NCBI GenBank assembly: GCA_937902295.1
Contig: CALGUM010000074.1
Coordinates: 1-5,741 of the forward strand
Reading direction: 5' to 3'
DNA length: 5,741 nucleotides
Source of the DNA: an uncultured Candidatus Saccharibacteria bacterium
GTDB taxonomy: Bacteria > Patescibacteriota > Saccharimonadia > Saccharimonadales > Saccharimonadaceae
Every line of letters begins with the position of its first letter. The stretch's first letter is position 1. The translations under genes and the position numbers were made by a program. Of the stretch, positions 1 through 5,741 are shown piece by piece. The notes below the pieces were generated by a model, which saw only the letters and a program-made list of their open reading frames with translations, searched no databases and had not been told where the DNA came from.

Positions 1-658
1 CTTCTGCAGCCACCTTGCCGTCATTGATAAGTATTATATTGTCAGCTAACTGGTCAGCCTCTTCGAGATACTGAGTAGTGAGCAGTATCGTGGTTCCAGA
101 TTTCATAAGATTACGAATTATGTCCCACATTGCCATACGTGAGCGTGGGTCAAGCCCTGTGGTGGGCTCGTCTAGGAATATAACTGGCGGCACCGCAATC
201 AAACTAACGGCTAGGTCAAGCCGGCGTCGCATACCCCCAGAGTAGGTTTTTGCTGGTCGATCCGCCGCATCCATTAGATCAAACTCAACGAGTAATTCGT
301 GAGCTCGATCGACAGCACTCCGTTTAGTTAATCTATAGAGCCGCCCCATCATCACTAAGTTTTCACGACCGGTTAACATTTCATCTACCGCCGCCGACTG
401 ACCAGTTAAGCCTATAACGCTCCGTACCTTATCTGCATCCTTCGCAATATCGTACCCTTCAATCGTTACACTTCCGCCACCTGCATCAAGTAGCGTACTC
501 AGTATCCTGACAGTGGTAGTTTTGCCTGCACCGTTCGGTCCGAGCAGTGCGAGCATAGTACCACGTTTGATACTAAAGCTGACGCCATTTAATACTTGCG
601 TGTCACCATATGATTTTTTCAAATTCTTAACGACAATCGAGTGTTCACTATGAACCAT
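1..658 (-). CDS. ABC transporter ATP-binding protein, DrrA-like, C-terminus cut by window edge
   Basis: This is the nucleotide-binding subunit of an ABC transporter. It powers a separate membrane permease, probably an exporter of the ABC-2/daunorubicin-resistance type. 219 residues are visible. Walker A is GPNGAGKTT (residues 40-48), the Q-loop glutamine is at about 87, the signature YSGGM at 139-143, Walker B VIFLDEP at 159-165 with catalytic Glu164, and the D-loop GLD at 168-170. The switch position reads LLTTQYLEEAD, with Gln196 where most ABC ATPases have His; I recall this as usual for DrrA-type proteins. The frame is open to base 1, so the C-terminal region (roughly 90-110 residues in relatives) is missing. 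I chose the ATG at 658 because GGAGA lies 5 bases upstream; an in-frame ATG at 670 lacks such a site. The permease is expected beyond base 1. The substrate cannot be told. Confidence 0.95.
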   Translation of the reverse strand, partial: MVHSEHSIVVKNLKKSYGDTQVLNGVSFSIKRGTMLALLGPNGAGKTTTVRILSTLLDAGGGSVTIEGYDIAKDADKVRSVIGLTGQSAAVDEMLTGRENLVMMGRLYRLTKRSAVDRAHELLVEFDLMDAADRPAKTYSGGMRRRLDLAVSLIAVPPVIFLDEPTTGLDPRSRMAMWDIIRNLMKSGTTILLTTQYLEEADQLADNIILINDGKVAAE

Positions 659-663
659 ACTGG

Positions 664-668
664 TCTCC
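664..668 (-). promoter_or_regulatory. Shine-Dalgarno site deciding the start of the ABC ATPase
   Basis: On the minus strand GGAGA is followed by 5 bases and then the ATG at 658. The site overlaps the alternative in-frame ATG at 670, which has no purine-rich site of its own. The choice of the inner start is therefore supported by sequence. Confidence 0.65.
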
Positions 669-690
669 ATTTAGTGGCTTAGTTGTCATC

Positions 691-699
691 ATAATACCA
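691..699 (-). promoter_or_regulatory. Candidate extended -10 promoter for the ABC ATPase gene
   Basis: Read on the minus strand the bases are TGGTATTAT, that is a TGn extension in front of a TATTAT -10 hexamer. Transcription would begin near 684, giving a leader of about 26 bases that contains the GGAGA site and the ATG at 658. No good -35 is seen at normal spacing; a TTGAAA at 730-725 is too far for this -10. Extended -10 promoters can do without a -35. This is inference from motif and position only. Confidence 0.4.
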
Positions 700-778
700 T
701 ATGTAGTAGGAGGTTGCTGGACCATTTCAAAACACCAGGAGTACAAAAGACGTTCTATCAATACAATGCATTATGAGT

Positions 779-784
779 TAAAAT
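779..784 (+). promoter_or_regulatory. Weak candidate -10 element for the DoxX-like gene
   Basis: TAAAAT differs from the -10 consensus at one base. It lies so close to the ATG at 795 that the transcript would be nearly leaderless, which fits the absence of a Shine-Dalgarno site before this gene. No good -35 is found at 16-18 bases. In an AT-rich stretch this could easily be chance. Confidence 0.2.
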
Positions 785-794
785 AAAATAAACC

Positions 795-1262
795 ATGAAA
801 AAACAGACAGTTAAAATTACCGAACTCGATATTAAACTTATAGCGTTTTTTAAACGCACGTATATACCAGTGGCACGATTTTCAATCTTTTTGATATTCT
901 TCTGGTTTGGCCTCATTAAGCTGCTTGGCCTTAGTCCGGCAAGTCCGCTCGCCGAAGCACTCACGGCACGCACTGTCGGTATGGAGTATTTTGACTTGTT
1001 GTTTTATGGGCTTGCGCTCGTGGAATGTATCATCGGGATACTCTTTCTATTACCCAAGGCGACTCGTATAGTTATTCCCCTACTCCTCTTTCACATGGCG
1101 CTTGTATGTTCGCCAATACTCTTGGTGTCCGAAATGGTATGGCAGCAATTTGGCGTACCGACACTCGAAGGACAGTACATACTCAAAAATGTAGTGGTGG
1201 TAGCTGTCGCGATTGGCATTGCCGCTTCTGCTAAGCCGATTACTCCCACTGCAAAAAAATAA
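795..1262 (+). CDS. DoxX-like four-helix membrane protein
   Basis: A 155-residue integral membrane protein with four predicted helices at about residues 25-45, 66-86, 91-112 and 128-146, a basic N-terminal tail and a short polar C-terminal tail ending in KK. The WFGLIK motif in helix 1 and GQYILKN at the start of helix 4 resemble the DoxX/DUF417 (YkgB-like) superfamily, and the length fits. DoxX relatives have been linked to respiratory or thiol redox chemistry, but many have no known activity, so no reaction is assigned. It is divergent from the ABC ATPase gene and 69 bases ahead of the next gene. The ATG at 795 precedes the first helix by a suitable distance; no Shine-Dalgarno site precedes it. 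That it is a membrane protein is clear; the family is a motif-level call. Confidence 0.85.
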   Translation: MKKQTVKITELDIKLIAFFKRTYIPVARFSIFLIFFWFGLIKLLGLSPASPLAEALTARTVGMEYFDLLFYGLALVECIIGILFLLPKATRIVIPLLLFHMALVCSPILLVSEMVWQQFGVPTLEGQYILKNVVVVAVAIGIAASAKPITPTAKK

Positions 1263-1268
1263 ATTCTA

Positions 1269-1297
1269 TTGACCCCACTTGTATACATGCTTATGCT
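1269..1297 (+). promoter_or_regulatory. Sigma70-type promoter ahead of the 116-residue gene
   Basis: TTGACC at 1269-1274 (5 of 6 matches to TTGACA), a 17-base spacer, then TATGCT at 1292-1297 (4 of 6 matches to TATAAT). Transcription would begin near 1303, about 28 bases before the ATG at 1332. This is the best promoter in the window. It starts only 7 bases after the stop codon of the DoxX-like gene, which suggests the downstream gene is transcribed independently. Confidence 0.55.
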
Positions 1298-1331
1298 TGG
1301 CAATACAGCAAACTGCGCATACAATTGACGC

Positions 1332-1682
1332 ATGTCAGCAAAAAACACTCCACTGTTTGAAAATGGATCCTCCAAAGCCACCAGGATTGGAGAAAAAATG
1401 CTCGATACACAGTCTGTGGGTGTATATGTGGAACCTTTTGACCTACCAGAGCATGAACCCAAGCGCTCTGTCTGTGAAGATCATATTATAACTGGTATTC
1501 ATGATGAAATGATGAATGAATTTTGGGTTGAAGGGTGTGCATATGATATCCCGCTGGAAGAGCGCGTTGTGAGGGTTGGGTTTTCCTGCATAGGCCAAAG
1601 TGCCCTAAGAAAGAAATGCCGAATGAAACTCACACAGTACGATGCAGAAGGTAATGTACTCAATACCGGTACGTTACGTTAA
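1332..1682 (+). CDS. Small soluble protein of unknown function
   Basis: I do not recognise this protein. It is 116 residues long, with no signal peptide or membrane segment, and so is probably cytoplasmic. The first 22 residues are polar and likely disordered (several Ser, Lys, Asn and Gly). The rest alternates acidic and hydrophobic stretches that could form a small beta-rich fold. Cysteines are at 48, 69, 86 and 96, without CxxC pairing. A good promoter precedes it. A second in-frame ATG at 1398 (Met23) has GGAG at 1389-1392 with a 5-base spacer, while the ATG at 1332 has no Shine-Dalgarno site. The real product may therefore be 94 residues, MLDTQSVGVY onward. Opposing frames here contain open stretches, but the promoter, same-strand context and spacing favour this one. 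Confidence 0.65.
   Translation: MSAKNTPLFENGSSKATRIGEKMLDTQSVGVYVEPFDLPEHEPKRSVCEDHIITGIHDEMMNEFWVEGCAYDIPLEERVVRVGFSCIGQSALRKKCRMKLTQYDAEGNVLNTGTLR
1389..1400 (+). promoter_or_regulatory. Internal Shine-Dalgarno site and ATG, alternative start of the small gene
   Basis: GGAG at 1389-1392, five A residues, then ATG at 1398-1400, in frame with the 1332 start (22 codons later). It is the same GGAG-plus-5 arrangement seen before the ABC ATPase start at 658. If used, it gives a 94-residue protein and a leader of about 95 bases from the promoter at 1269-1297. Confidence 0.45.
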
Positions 1683-1703
1683 GTCCTCCACATGCAACTC
1701 ATT

Positions 1704-1721
1704 CCCAAAGTACATTTTGGG
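1704..1721. repeat. Short inverted repeat between the small gene and the large membrane-protein gene
   Basis: CCCAAA at 1704-1709 and TTTGGG at 1716-1721 form a 6-bp perfect stem around a 6-base loop. A further two pairs (AT with AT) lie outside one mismatch. It lies 22 bases after the stop codon of the small gene. It could be a weak terminator or a protein-binding site. The following bases TATCTTTATAAC do not form a true T-tract, so an intrinsic terminator is not well supported. Confidence 0.3.
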
Positions 1722-1736
1722 TATCTTTATAACAAT

Positions 1737-1747
1737 TATAGTAAAAT
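1737..1747 (+). promoter_or_regulatory. AT-rich candidate -10 region before the 535-residue membrane protein
   Basis: TATAGTAAAAT holds two overlapping -10-like hexamers (TATAGT at 1737-1742 and TAAAAT at 1742-1747). A start of transcription near 1749-1754 would leave only about 9-14 bases before the ATG at 1763. The upstream TTGGGT at 1717-1722 is a poor -35 at awkward spacing (14 or 19 bases). Positional inference only. Confidence 0.3.
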
Positions 1748-1762
1748 ATCAACTAATGTGCT

Positions 1763-3370
1763 ATGCTAGTGGTTGTGAATCACACGTCTCAGCTGAGTCC
1801 TTTGGGCGAACTTATCGCCGACTCACTCACCAAAATTGATACTTACGAGTCTACTATTGCCGCTCAGCGCAGTAAGGAGACTATTCATATTCCAACCGTA
1901 GGCAGTCGACTTTCGACCGCGTACGAGCAACTACGGAATGCGTCGGAGTATGCCGAAGATAACCTCCTTAGGCAGCGTGCCATCCGTCGGTATCTAAGAC
2001 GTGTACTTTCTTTTCATGAATACGGCAGTACCAAGCAGCATGCGCACGAACTTGTTACAGAACTCACTCAGGCTGAATACCTCCCAAATAACCATCTTAC
2101 CCAGGCAGATATCAAAGCGATTGCTACACACATTAAGCGCTATTACAAAGCCTATTGGCAATACACCAAGATTGAAACTAGTAGCAGCAAACGACTCAAG
2201 TTCCAAGAGTGGGTACTTGATGTCCTCAGTGTTCGCTGTGAGCAAGTCCTCGAAAGTAATATCCGACAACTTTCCTTTGCGCACTTTGCCTACACGTACC
2301 TGCAGCCAAAAGTTGATATTGCCACGCTTGTTCGAAAAGAGCAAATTAACCCTGTAGATTATCCCCTCGTACTGTATATGGCTATACAGCGCTCGCTACT
2401 AAAGTCGGATAACGCTTCGATTCGCGCTGCGCTCCTCGACAGTTATCGTCAAGATATCAGCTTGATACATAATTTCGAGGCATTTAACCTCCGCCTCGAC
2501 GCACTATTCGAGAGCAAGACAGTTGCATTTGCAAGTCGTATCATTAGCCGAAATGGAGCAACGCTTCGTATGATATATAGTGGATTTTATACTCAAAACG
2601 CACCTATATCACTGCTTACACTCAGATCAGAAGATACACTCGACTACGCGCTCCGCCAACATATCGAACAGGAATATGCAGATCTCAATCGCCGACTCGA
2701 TAAGGGGATTATGCGCAGCATAGTCTTCCTATTAATTACAAAAAGTATCATTGGTCTTGGTGTCGAAGTGCCATACGACATTCTAGTAGAAGGACACATT
2801 TTGTGGCTCCCTCTCATACTGAACTTATTCTTCCCAGTGATCTATATTATTGTGTCTCGTTCAACGCTCAGTACTCCGACACTACGTAACACCGATGCAA
2901 TTGTAGAACATACAAAAGATATTTTCTATTCAGCAAATGACTCAGCTGCATATCCGATAAAAGTCCCTCGAGCAAAATCATCTGCAGGTTTCAATGTACT
3001 GTATGCCTCTATGTTCGTAGCTGTATTCGTAGGACTTTCCTACTTGCTCATGCTCTTGCAGTTCAATATCGTACAAGGTGTCATTTTCTTCATTTTCCTC
3101 TCAACCGCAAGTTTCTTGGCATTTCGATTATCAAATCAGGTCAGAGAGGTCGAAGCACTTACTCTCTCGCAAGGGTCGCTCTCACTTCTGCGTGATGTTA
3201 TTTATATGCCATTTATCTATGTAGGGCAACAGATTTCGTACCGCTACAGTCGAGTTAACATCATTGCGCTGATACTCGACATAGTGATTGAATTACCACT
3301 CAAAACTGTGCTGCGCCTCACGCGTCAGTGGACACAATTCCTAAATTCAAAAAAAGATGAGATGCTTTAG
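1763..3370 (+). CDS. Large polytopic membrane protein with helical N-terminal domain, unknown function
   Basis: A 535-residue protein in two halves. Residues 1-315 are soluble, mostly helical, and rich in Arg, Gln, Glu and Tyr, with no catalytic motif I recognise. Residues 316-512 hold hydrophobic segments at about 316-336, 345-365, 410-432 and 434-455, plus an amphipathic segment near 497-516 containing ILDIVIELPLK. The C-terminus is polar (NSKKDEML). There is no signal peptide, so the N-terminal domain is probably cytoplasmic. The C-terminal style (LLRDVIYMPFIYVGQQIS, then a Val-Asn-hydrophobic stretch) resembles from memory a conserved uncharacterised protein of Saccharibacteria and related CPR bacteria; I could not check this. 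The ATG at 1763 is the first possible start, since TAA is in frame at 1754-1756; no Shine-Dalgarno site is visible. Its stop overlaps the convergent neighbour by 4 bases. Confidence 0.9.
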   Translation: MLVVVNHTSQLSPLGELIADSLTKIDTYESTIAAQRSKETIHIPTVGSRLSTAYEQLRNASEYAEDNLLRQRAIRRYLRRVLSFHEYGSTKQHAHELVTELTQAEYLPNNHLTQADIKAIATHIKRYYKAYWQYTKIETSSSKRLKFQEWVLDVLSVRCEQVLESNIRQLSFAHFAYTYLQPKVDIATLVRKEQINPVDYPLVLYMAIQRSLLKSDNASIRAALLDSYRQDISLIHNFEAFNLRLDALFESKTVAFASRIISRNGATLRMIYSGFYTQNAPISLLTLRSEDTLDYALRQHIEQEYADLNRRLDKGIMRSIVFLLITKSIIGLGVEVPYDILVEGHILWLPLILNLFFPVIYIIVSRSTLSTPTLRNTDAIVEHTKDIFYSANDSAAYPIKVPRAKSSAGFNVLYASMFVAVFVGLSYLLMLLQFNIVQGVIFFIFLSTASFLAFRLSNQVREVEALTLSQGSLSLLRDVIYMPFIYVGQQISYRYSRVNIIALILDIVIELPLKTVLRLTRQWTQFLNSKKDEML

Positions 3371-5693
3371 CCCGACGACTTAAAGATAATGTTGTTGGTT
3401 GTATAAAAATCATCCTGATGATATGACGGTACTGTATCGTCATGCCAGCATTGCCGGGCAGCTGACATGCCGGCAAGCACGCTACACGCCATAGTATATC
3501 CACGGAAGTATTTTAGCATCTCGCTATTTTCAGCACATTTTTTGCCTGTATACCAGTCTTGATCCGATTGAGATCCCCAGCCATACCCATAGTAACTGTC
3601 TGGCTGTGTGGCTACTTCTGGCTTGATCCGAAGCAAGCTATTGCCATGCGATATTCGAACTCCGTCGATCAGCTCATCTTCGACGTACACTTCCTCTTGT
3701 GCGCCTACTGCCATACCTACACGACCCCACTGATTCTGACGATTTACACAATACTCCAAGAACTTTGCATACTCAGTGTGTCTATTGGGTTTTCCCTTTT
3801 CGTCGATATAGGGAGCGTTCGCACCTTCAGATGCTTCACTTTTCATGCGATCTCCCTGTGCCTGTGCCGACCCAAAATCGCGAGAATTAATATCGTTGAG
3901 TGATTGCTGTGCATTTTCCGGATGTGACTGCGTCATGTAGTTTAAAATGTCATCTATTTCCAGTGACAGCTCGTCACGGCTCATGGAATAGCGCGTATTA
4001 CACCCAATATCGAGCATAATCTCTCTGTTCACCTCACCCTCTACGCCACATGCCAGTGAATTAATAGTACTTAATCTGAGTGGTTGAAAATGCATAGGCT
4101 GTGTATACAGTGCATTAGCACTTGCATCTATTGTCGTAGAAAACGATGTCGGTAGAGCGCCGAGTAATGTTGACACGCCTGCGGACCACGACTGAGGTGA
4201 TGTAGCGCTTGGCGCGAGCTTGGTGACGATGCTTCCGAGAAACGCATGAGGGTTCGTTGCATCCCACGGAGTACTACGTGCGAGGTGGCGCTCGGTTGCG
4301 TCGATCTCTTCGCGTGTCATTCGTGCTGCCGCGTAATATTCTGTAAATGAAACGATGTTACTCGGTCGCATTCCAAGTGACTGCGCTCGGTCTCCTAAAA
4401 TAGTTCCCGTACCTGCAAAAATAATATTCTGCGCCGCTTGACCTACCGTATCCGCCGTAAAGCGGTTCGCCTCCATAGTGTTCATTATTCTATGAGATGC
4501 CGAGGTTCTTGCGAGCACTTCTGGAGTGATGGCGAGCTTCACTAGTTCGATAACGCCCGGATAGGCTAAGCGGCATCCTACTTCTATCTCGCGCTTAGTA
4601 GCAGTAATGGCGATTGCAGCAACTGGTGCAACTTGTATAGCGAGTGGTAGTGACGCCGGGGTATAGCATAGTCCATTTTTTTCTACATCCTGCTGCTGGC
4701 TCGTCATGCCCTCTGCGCATAACTGGCGTGCGCTTCTATCTAGAGAGCTTGTCTGAATTGCTGTGAGCGTGAGTGGATCTCCGAGTGGAAACGAGGCGAG
4801 GCGCAGTATCATCGCGTAGGCATAGTGAGAAATCTGGGCGAGCACTGGTAGTTCACCCGTAACATTCGCTTTGTCACCCAGTGCGGGAATGGTATAGGTG
4901 CGAGCGTTCATGCCATTCTTGCCGTTGGCATCCGACTGCAAGAGGCTATTCGCCATATAGTCTACTGCCACGTTTAATCCTGTTGTGCCGGCGCGCGCCT
5001 TGATGTTATCTGCCACAGCTAAATAGTTCATTGCAAATCGAGTCGCACTCACTTTTTTTGCTCGGTACAATGAGTTTTCCATCAATCCTCCGTACGTCGA
5101 TAACGCACAGGCAGTAGACAGGTGTGTGGTCGCCTGTGACATAATATGAGGATATATCTCGGTAGGCCACGCCTCCCCCATTTCGTTGAGACTATGAAGA
5201 CTGTAAGTACCCAGACCGTTCCTGTCGATATAATCTTGTGACTGCCGACTATTAGCCGGTGCACTTGTCGTAGTTTCGTTTGGATCTACATAGCGCTGAT
5301 CGCCACGGGCTACTCGTTCGTTAAACGAGTTCTTAAATTCTTCCTGCGTCAATCCGCCAATGGTGTTGTCCTGTTTCAATCCAAATCGTTCTAGCAACCG
5401 TTCACCAAACTGCCTGTCCTGGTACATACCGTTGCGAGCACTATACACACGGTCAATCAGCTCGTTCGTACGGTGATTACTTTTACGGAGTGACGCAAGT
5501 GACGACTCGTCTCTCGCGACGCGCGAGCTACTAGGAGCCCGAAGTGTGGCATTGTTATAGCGGCCTGTCGATGATACTTCACCTCCAACTCTAAACCCGT
5601 ACCGCTCAAATCGCTCGTATAGCATAGGACTCAGCGTCTTAAACTTACATTCAATCGTATCTTCATTGCAGCTGCCACCAAGTTGACTGCCAA
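3367..5693 (-). CDS. Very large cysteine-containing protein, probably exported; N-terminus missing at contig end
   Basis: At least 774 native residues are visible, ending at TAA (3369-3367); the start lies beyond the genomic sequence. Twelve cysteines (visible residues 8, 15, 195, 325, 342, 373, 548, 564, 648, 719, 736, 748) are spread widely and even in number, which fits disulfides in an exported protein. Residues 40-160 are polar and probably unstructured. Moderately hydrophobic stretches lie near 285-315, 347-365 and 416-433; the middle one could span a membrane. The block STPWDATNPHAFLGSIV (473-489) and the C-terminal pattern (YAKFLEYC, then GKKCAENSEM, then CWHDD) recall large uncharacterised proteins found near type IV secretion-like genes in Saccharibacteria. 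That is memory, not a search, so no function is assigned. Open reading continues to a GTG at 5727, but those 12 codons are adapter-derived. Fourteen of the last residues lie beyond the final cysteine-tryptophan motif. Confidence 0.85.
3409..3476. repeat. Cluster of three inverted repeats near the convergent gene ends
   Basis: Three palindromes lie close together. ATCATC/GATGAT is at 3409-3422 with a 2-base centre. A near-perfect 10-bp palindrome spans 3423-3443 (ATGACGGTAC, T, GTATCGTCAT; one G-T wobble). TTGCCGG/CCGGCAA at 3451-3476 has a 7-bp stem and a 12-base loop. All lie inside the 3' coding end of the large minus-strand gene and 39-106 bases past the stop of the plus-strand gene. None has a T-tract downstream on the plus strand. 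They might slow or end plus-strand transcription, or be chance within coding sequence. Confidence 0.35.
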
Positions 5694-5741
5694 AGATCGG
5701 AAGAGCACACGTCTGAACTCCAGTCACACAGTGATCTCGTA
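5694..5741 (+). other. Illumina TruSeq adapter read-through, not genomic
   Basis: Bases 5694-5727 match the constant TruSeq index-adapter sequence (beginning AGATCGGAAGAGC). Bases 5728-5733 are ACAGTG, which I know as TruSeq index 5. Bases 5734-5741 (ATCTCGTA) begin the constant part after the index. All 48 bases are in the right order with no mismatch. They are untrimmed sequencing adapter at the contig end. Base 5694 could be either the last genomic A or the adapter's ligation A. Confidence 0.98.

Larger units (their letters stand above)
671..794. other. Divergent intergenic region between the ABC ATPase and DoxX-like genes
   Basis: This short region separates two genes transcribed away from each other, so it must hold both start regions unless one is read from elsewhere. 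The minus-strand signal is the extended -10 at 699-691. On the plus strand an AT-rich run (TAAAAT at 779-784) sits just before the ATG at 795. No convincing -35, operator palindrome or riboswitch is seen. Confidence 0.5.

Noticed and set aside
1091..1462. Minus-strand open frame of 123 codons across the DoxX-like gene end and the small gene.
   Set aside because: It spans a gene with clear membrane helices, an intergenic promoter and another gene. Its product is compositionally odd and has no start signal.
1994..2357. Open frames on both strands inside the 535-residue gene.
   Set aside because: They are fully inside a long, coherent coding frame and show no start signals.
3398..3422. Minus-strand hairpin ATCATC/GATGAT followed by TTTTT, resembling an intrinsic terminator.
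   Set aside because: The stem is AT-rich, the loop only 2 bases, and it lies about 40 bases before the stop codon, where it encodes HQDDFY. Ending transcription there would truncate the gene.
3559..3903. Plus-strand open frame of 114 codons opposite the large gene.
   Set aside because: It is a shadow of the continuous minus-strand frame, and its translation looks like reversed-frame composition with scattered Cys, Trp and Phe.
5082..5264. Minus-strand 60-codon open frame inside the large gene.
   Set aside because: Same strand, different frame, nested in an unbroken coding sequence; no start signal.
5513..5527. GC-rich palindrome CTCGCG, ACG, CGCGAG.
   Set aside because: It lies inside coding sequence with Arg, Ala and Arg-Asp codons; a 6-bp arm of this kind is expected by chance in a gene of this length.
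1..5741. Search for CRISPR arrays, tRNA or rRNA genes, insertion sequences, integrases and stop-codon recoding.
   Set aside because: No repeated spacer pattern, RNA-gene consensus, transposase motif or in-frame TGA within conserved protein sequence was seen.

Overview
The window reads as one end of a short-read assembly contig from a bacterium, most likely a member of the Candidate Phyla Radiation (Patescibacteria), with Saccharibacteria as my best guess. That guess rests on the remembered style of two proteins: the 535-residue polytopic membrane protein at 1763-3370 and the very large cysteine-containing protein at 3367-5693. No search was run. Every gene reads through with the standard code (stops TAA and TAG), so nothing suggests the UGA recoding of Gracilibacteria or Absconditabacteria.

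Layout: a DrrA-type ABC transporter ATPase runs leftward from 658 and leaves the window at base 1. After a 136-bp divergent intergenic region, three genes run rightward: a four-helix DoxX-like membrane protein (795-1262), an unrecognised small soluble protein (1332-1682) with a good sigma70-type promoter in front of it, and the 535-residue membrane protein (1763-3370). A very large gene then runs leftward (5693 to 3367). It meets the previous gene tail to tail with a 4-base overlap, so there is no room for a conventional terminator between them. Its N-terminus is missing because the genomic sequence stops near 5693.

The last 48 bases (5694-5741) are not genomic. They are Illumina TruSeq adapter read-through, including a six-base index (ACAGTG) and the start of the following constant region. 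An open reading frame continues into this adapter and would give a false N-terminus reading MTGVQTCALPI, a known artefact peptide.

The theme is mostly envelope related: a transporter ATPase, two integral membrane proteins, and a large protein whose spaced cysteines suggest export. I see no tRNA, rRNA, CRISPR array, insertion sequence or integrase. Whether the genes form one functional system cannot be judged from this window. The ABC ATPase's permease would be expected beyond base 1, and partners of the large protein beyond the contig end.
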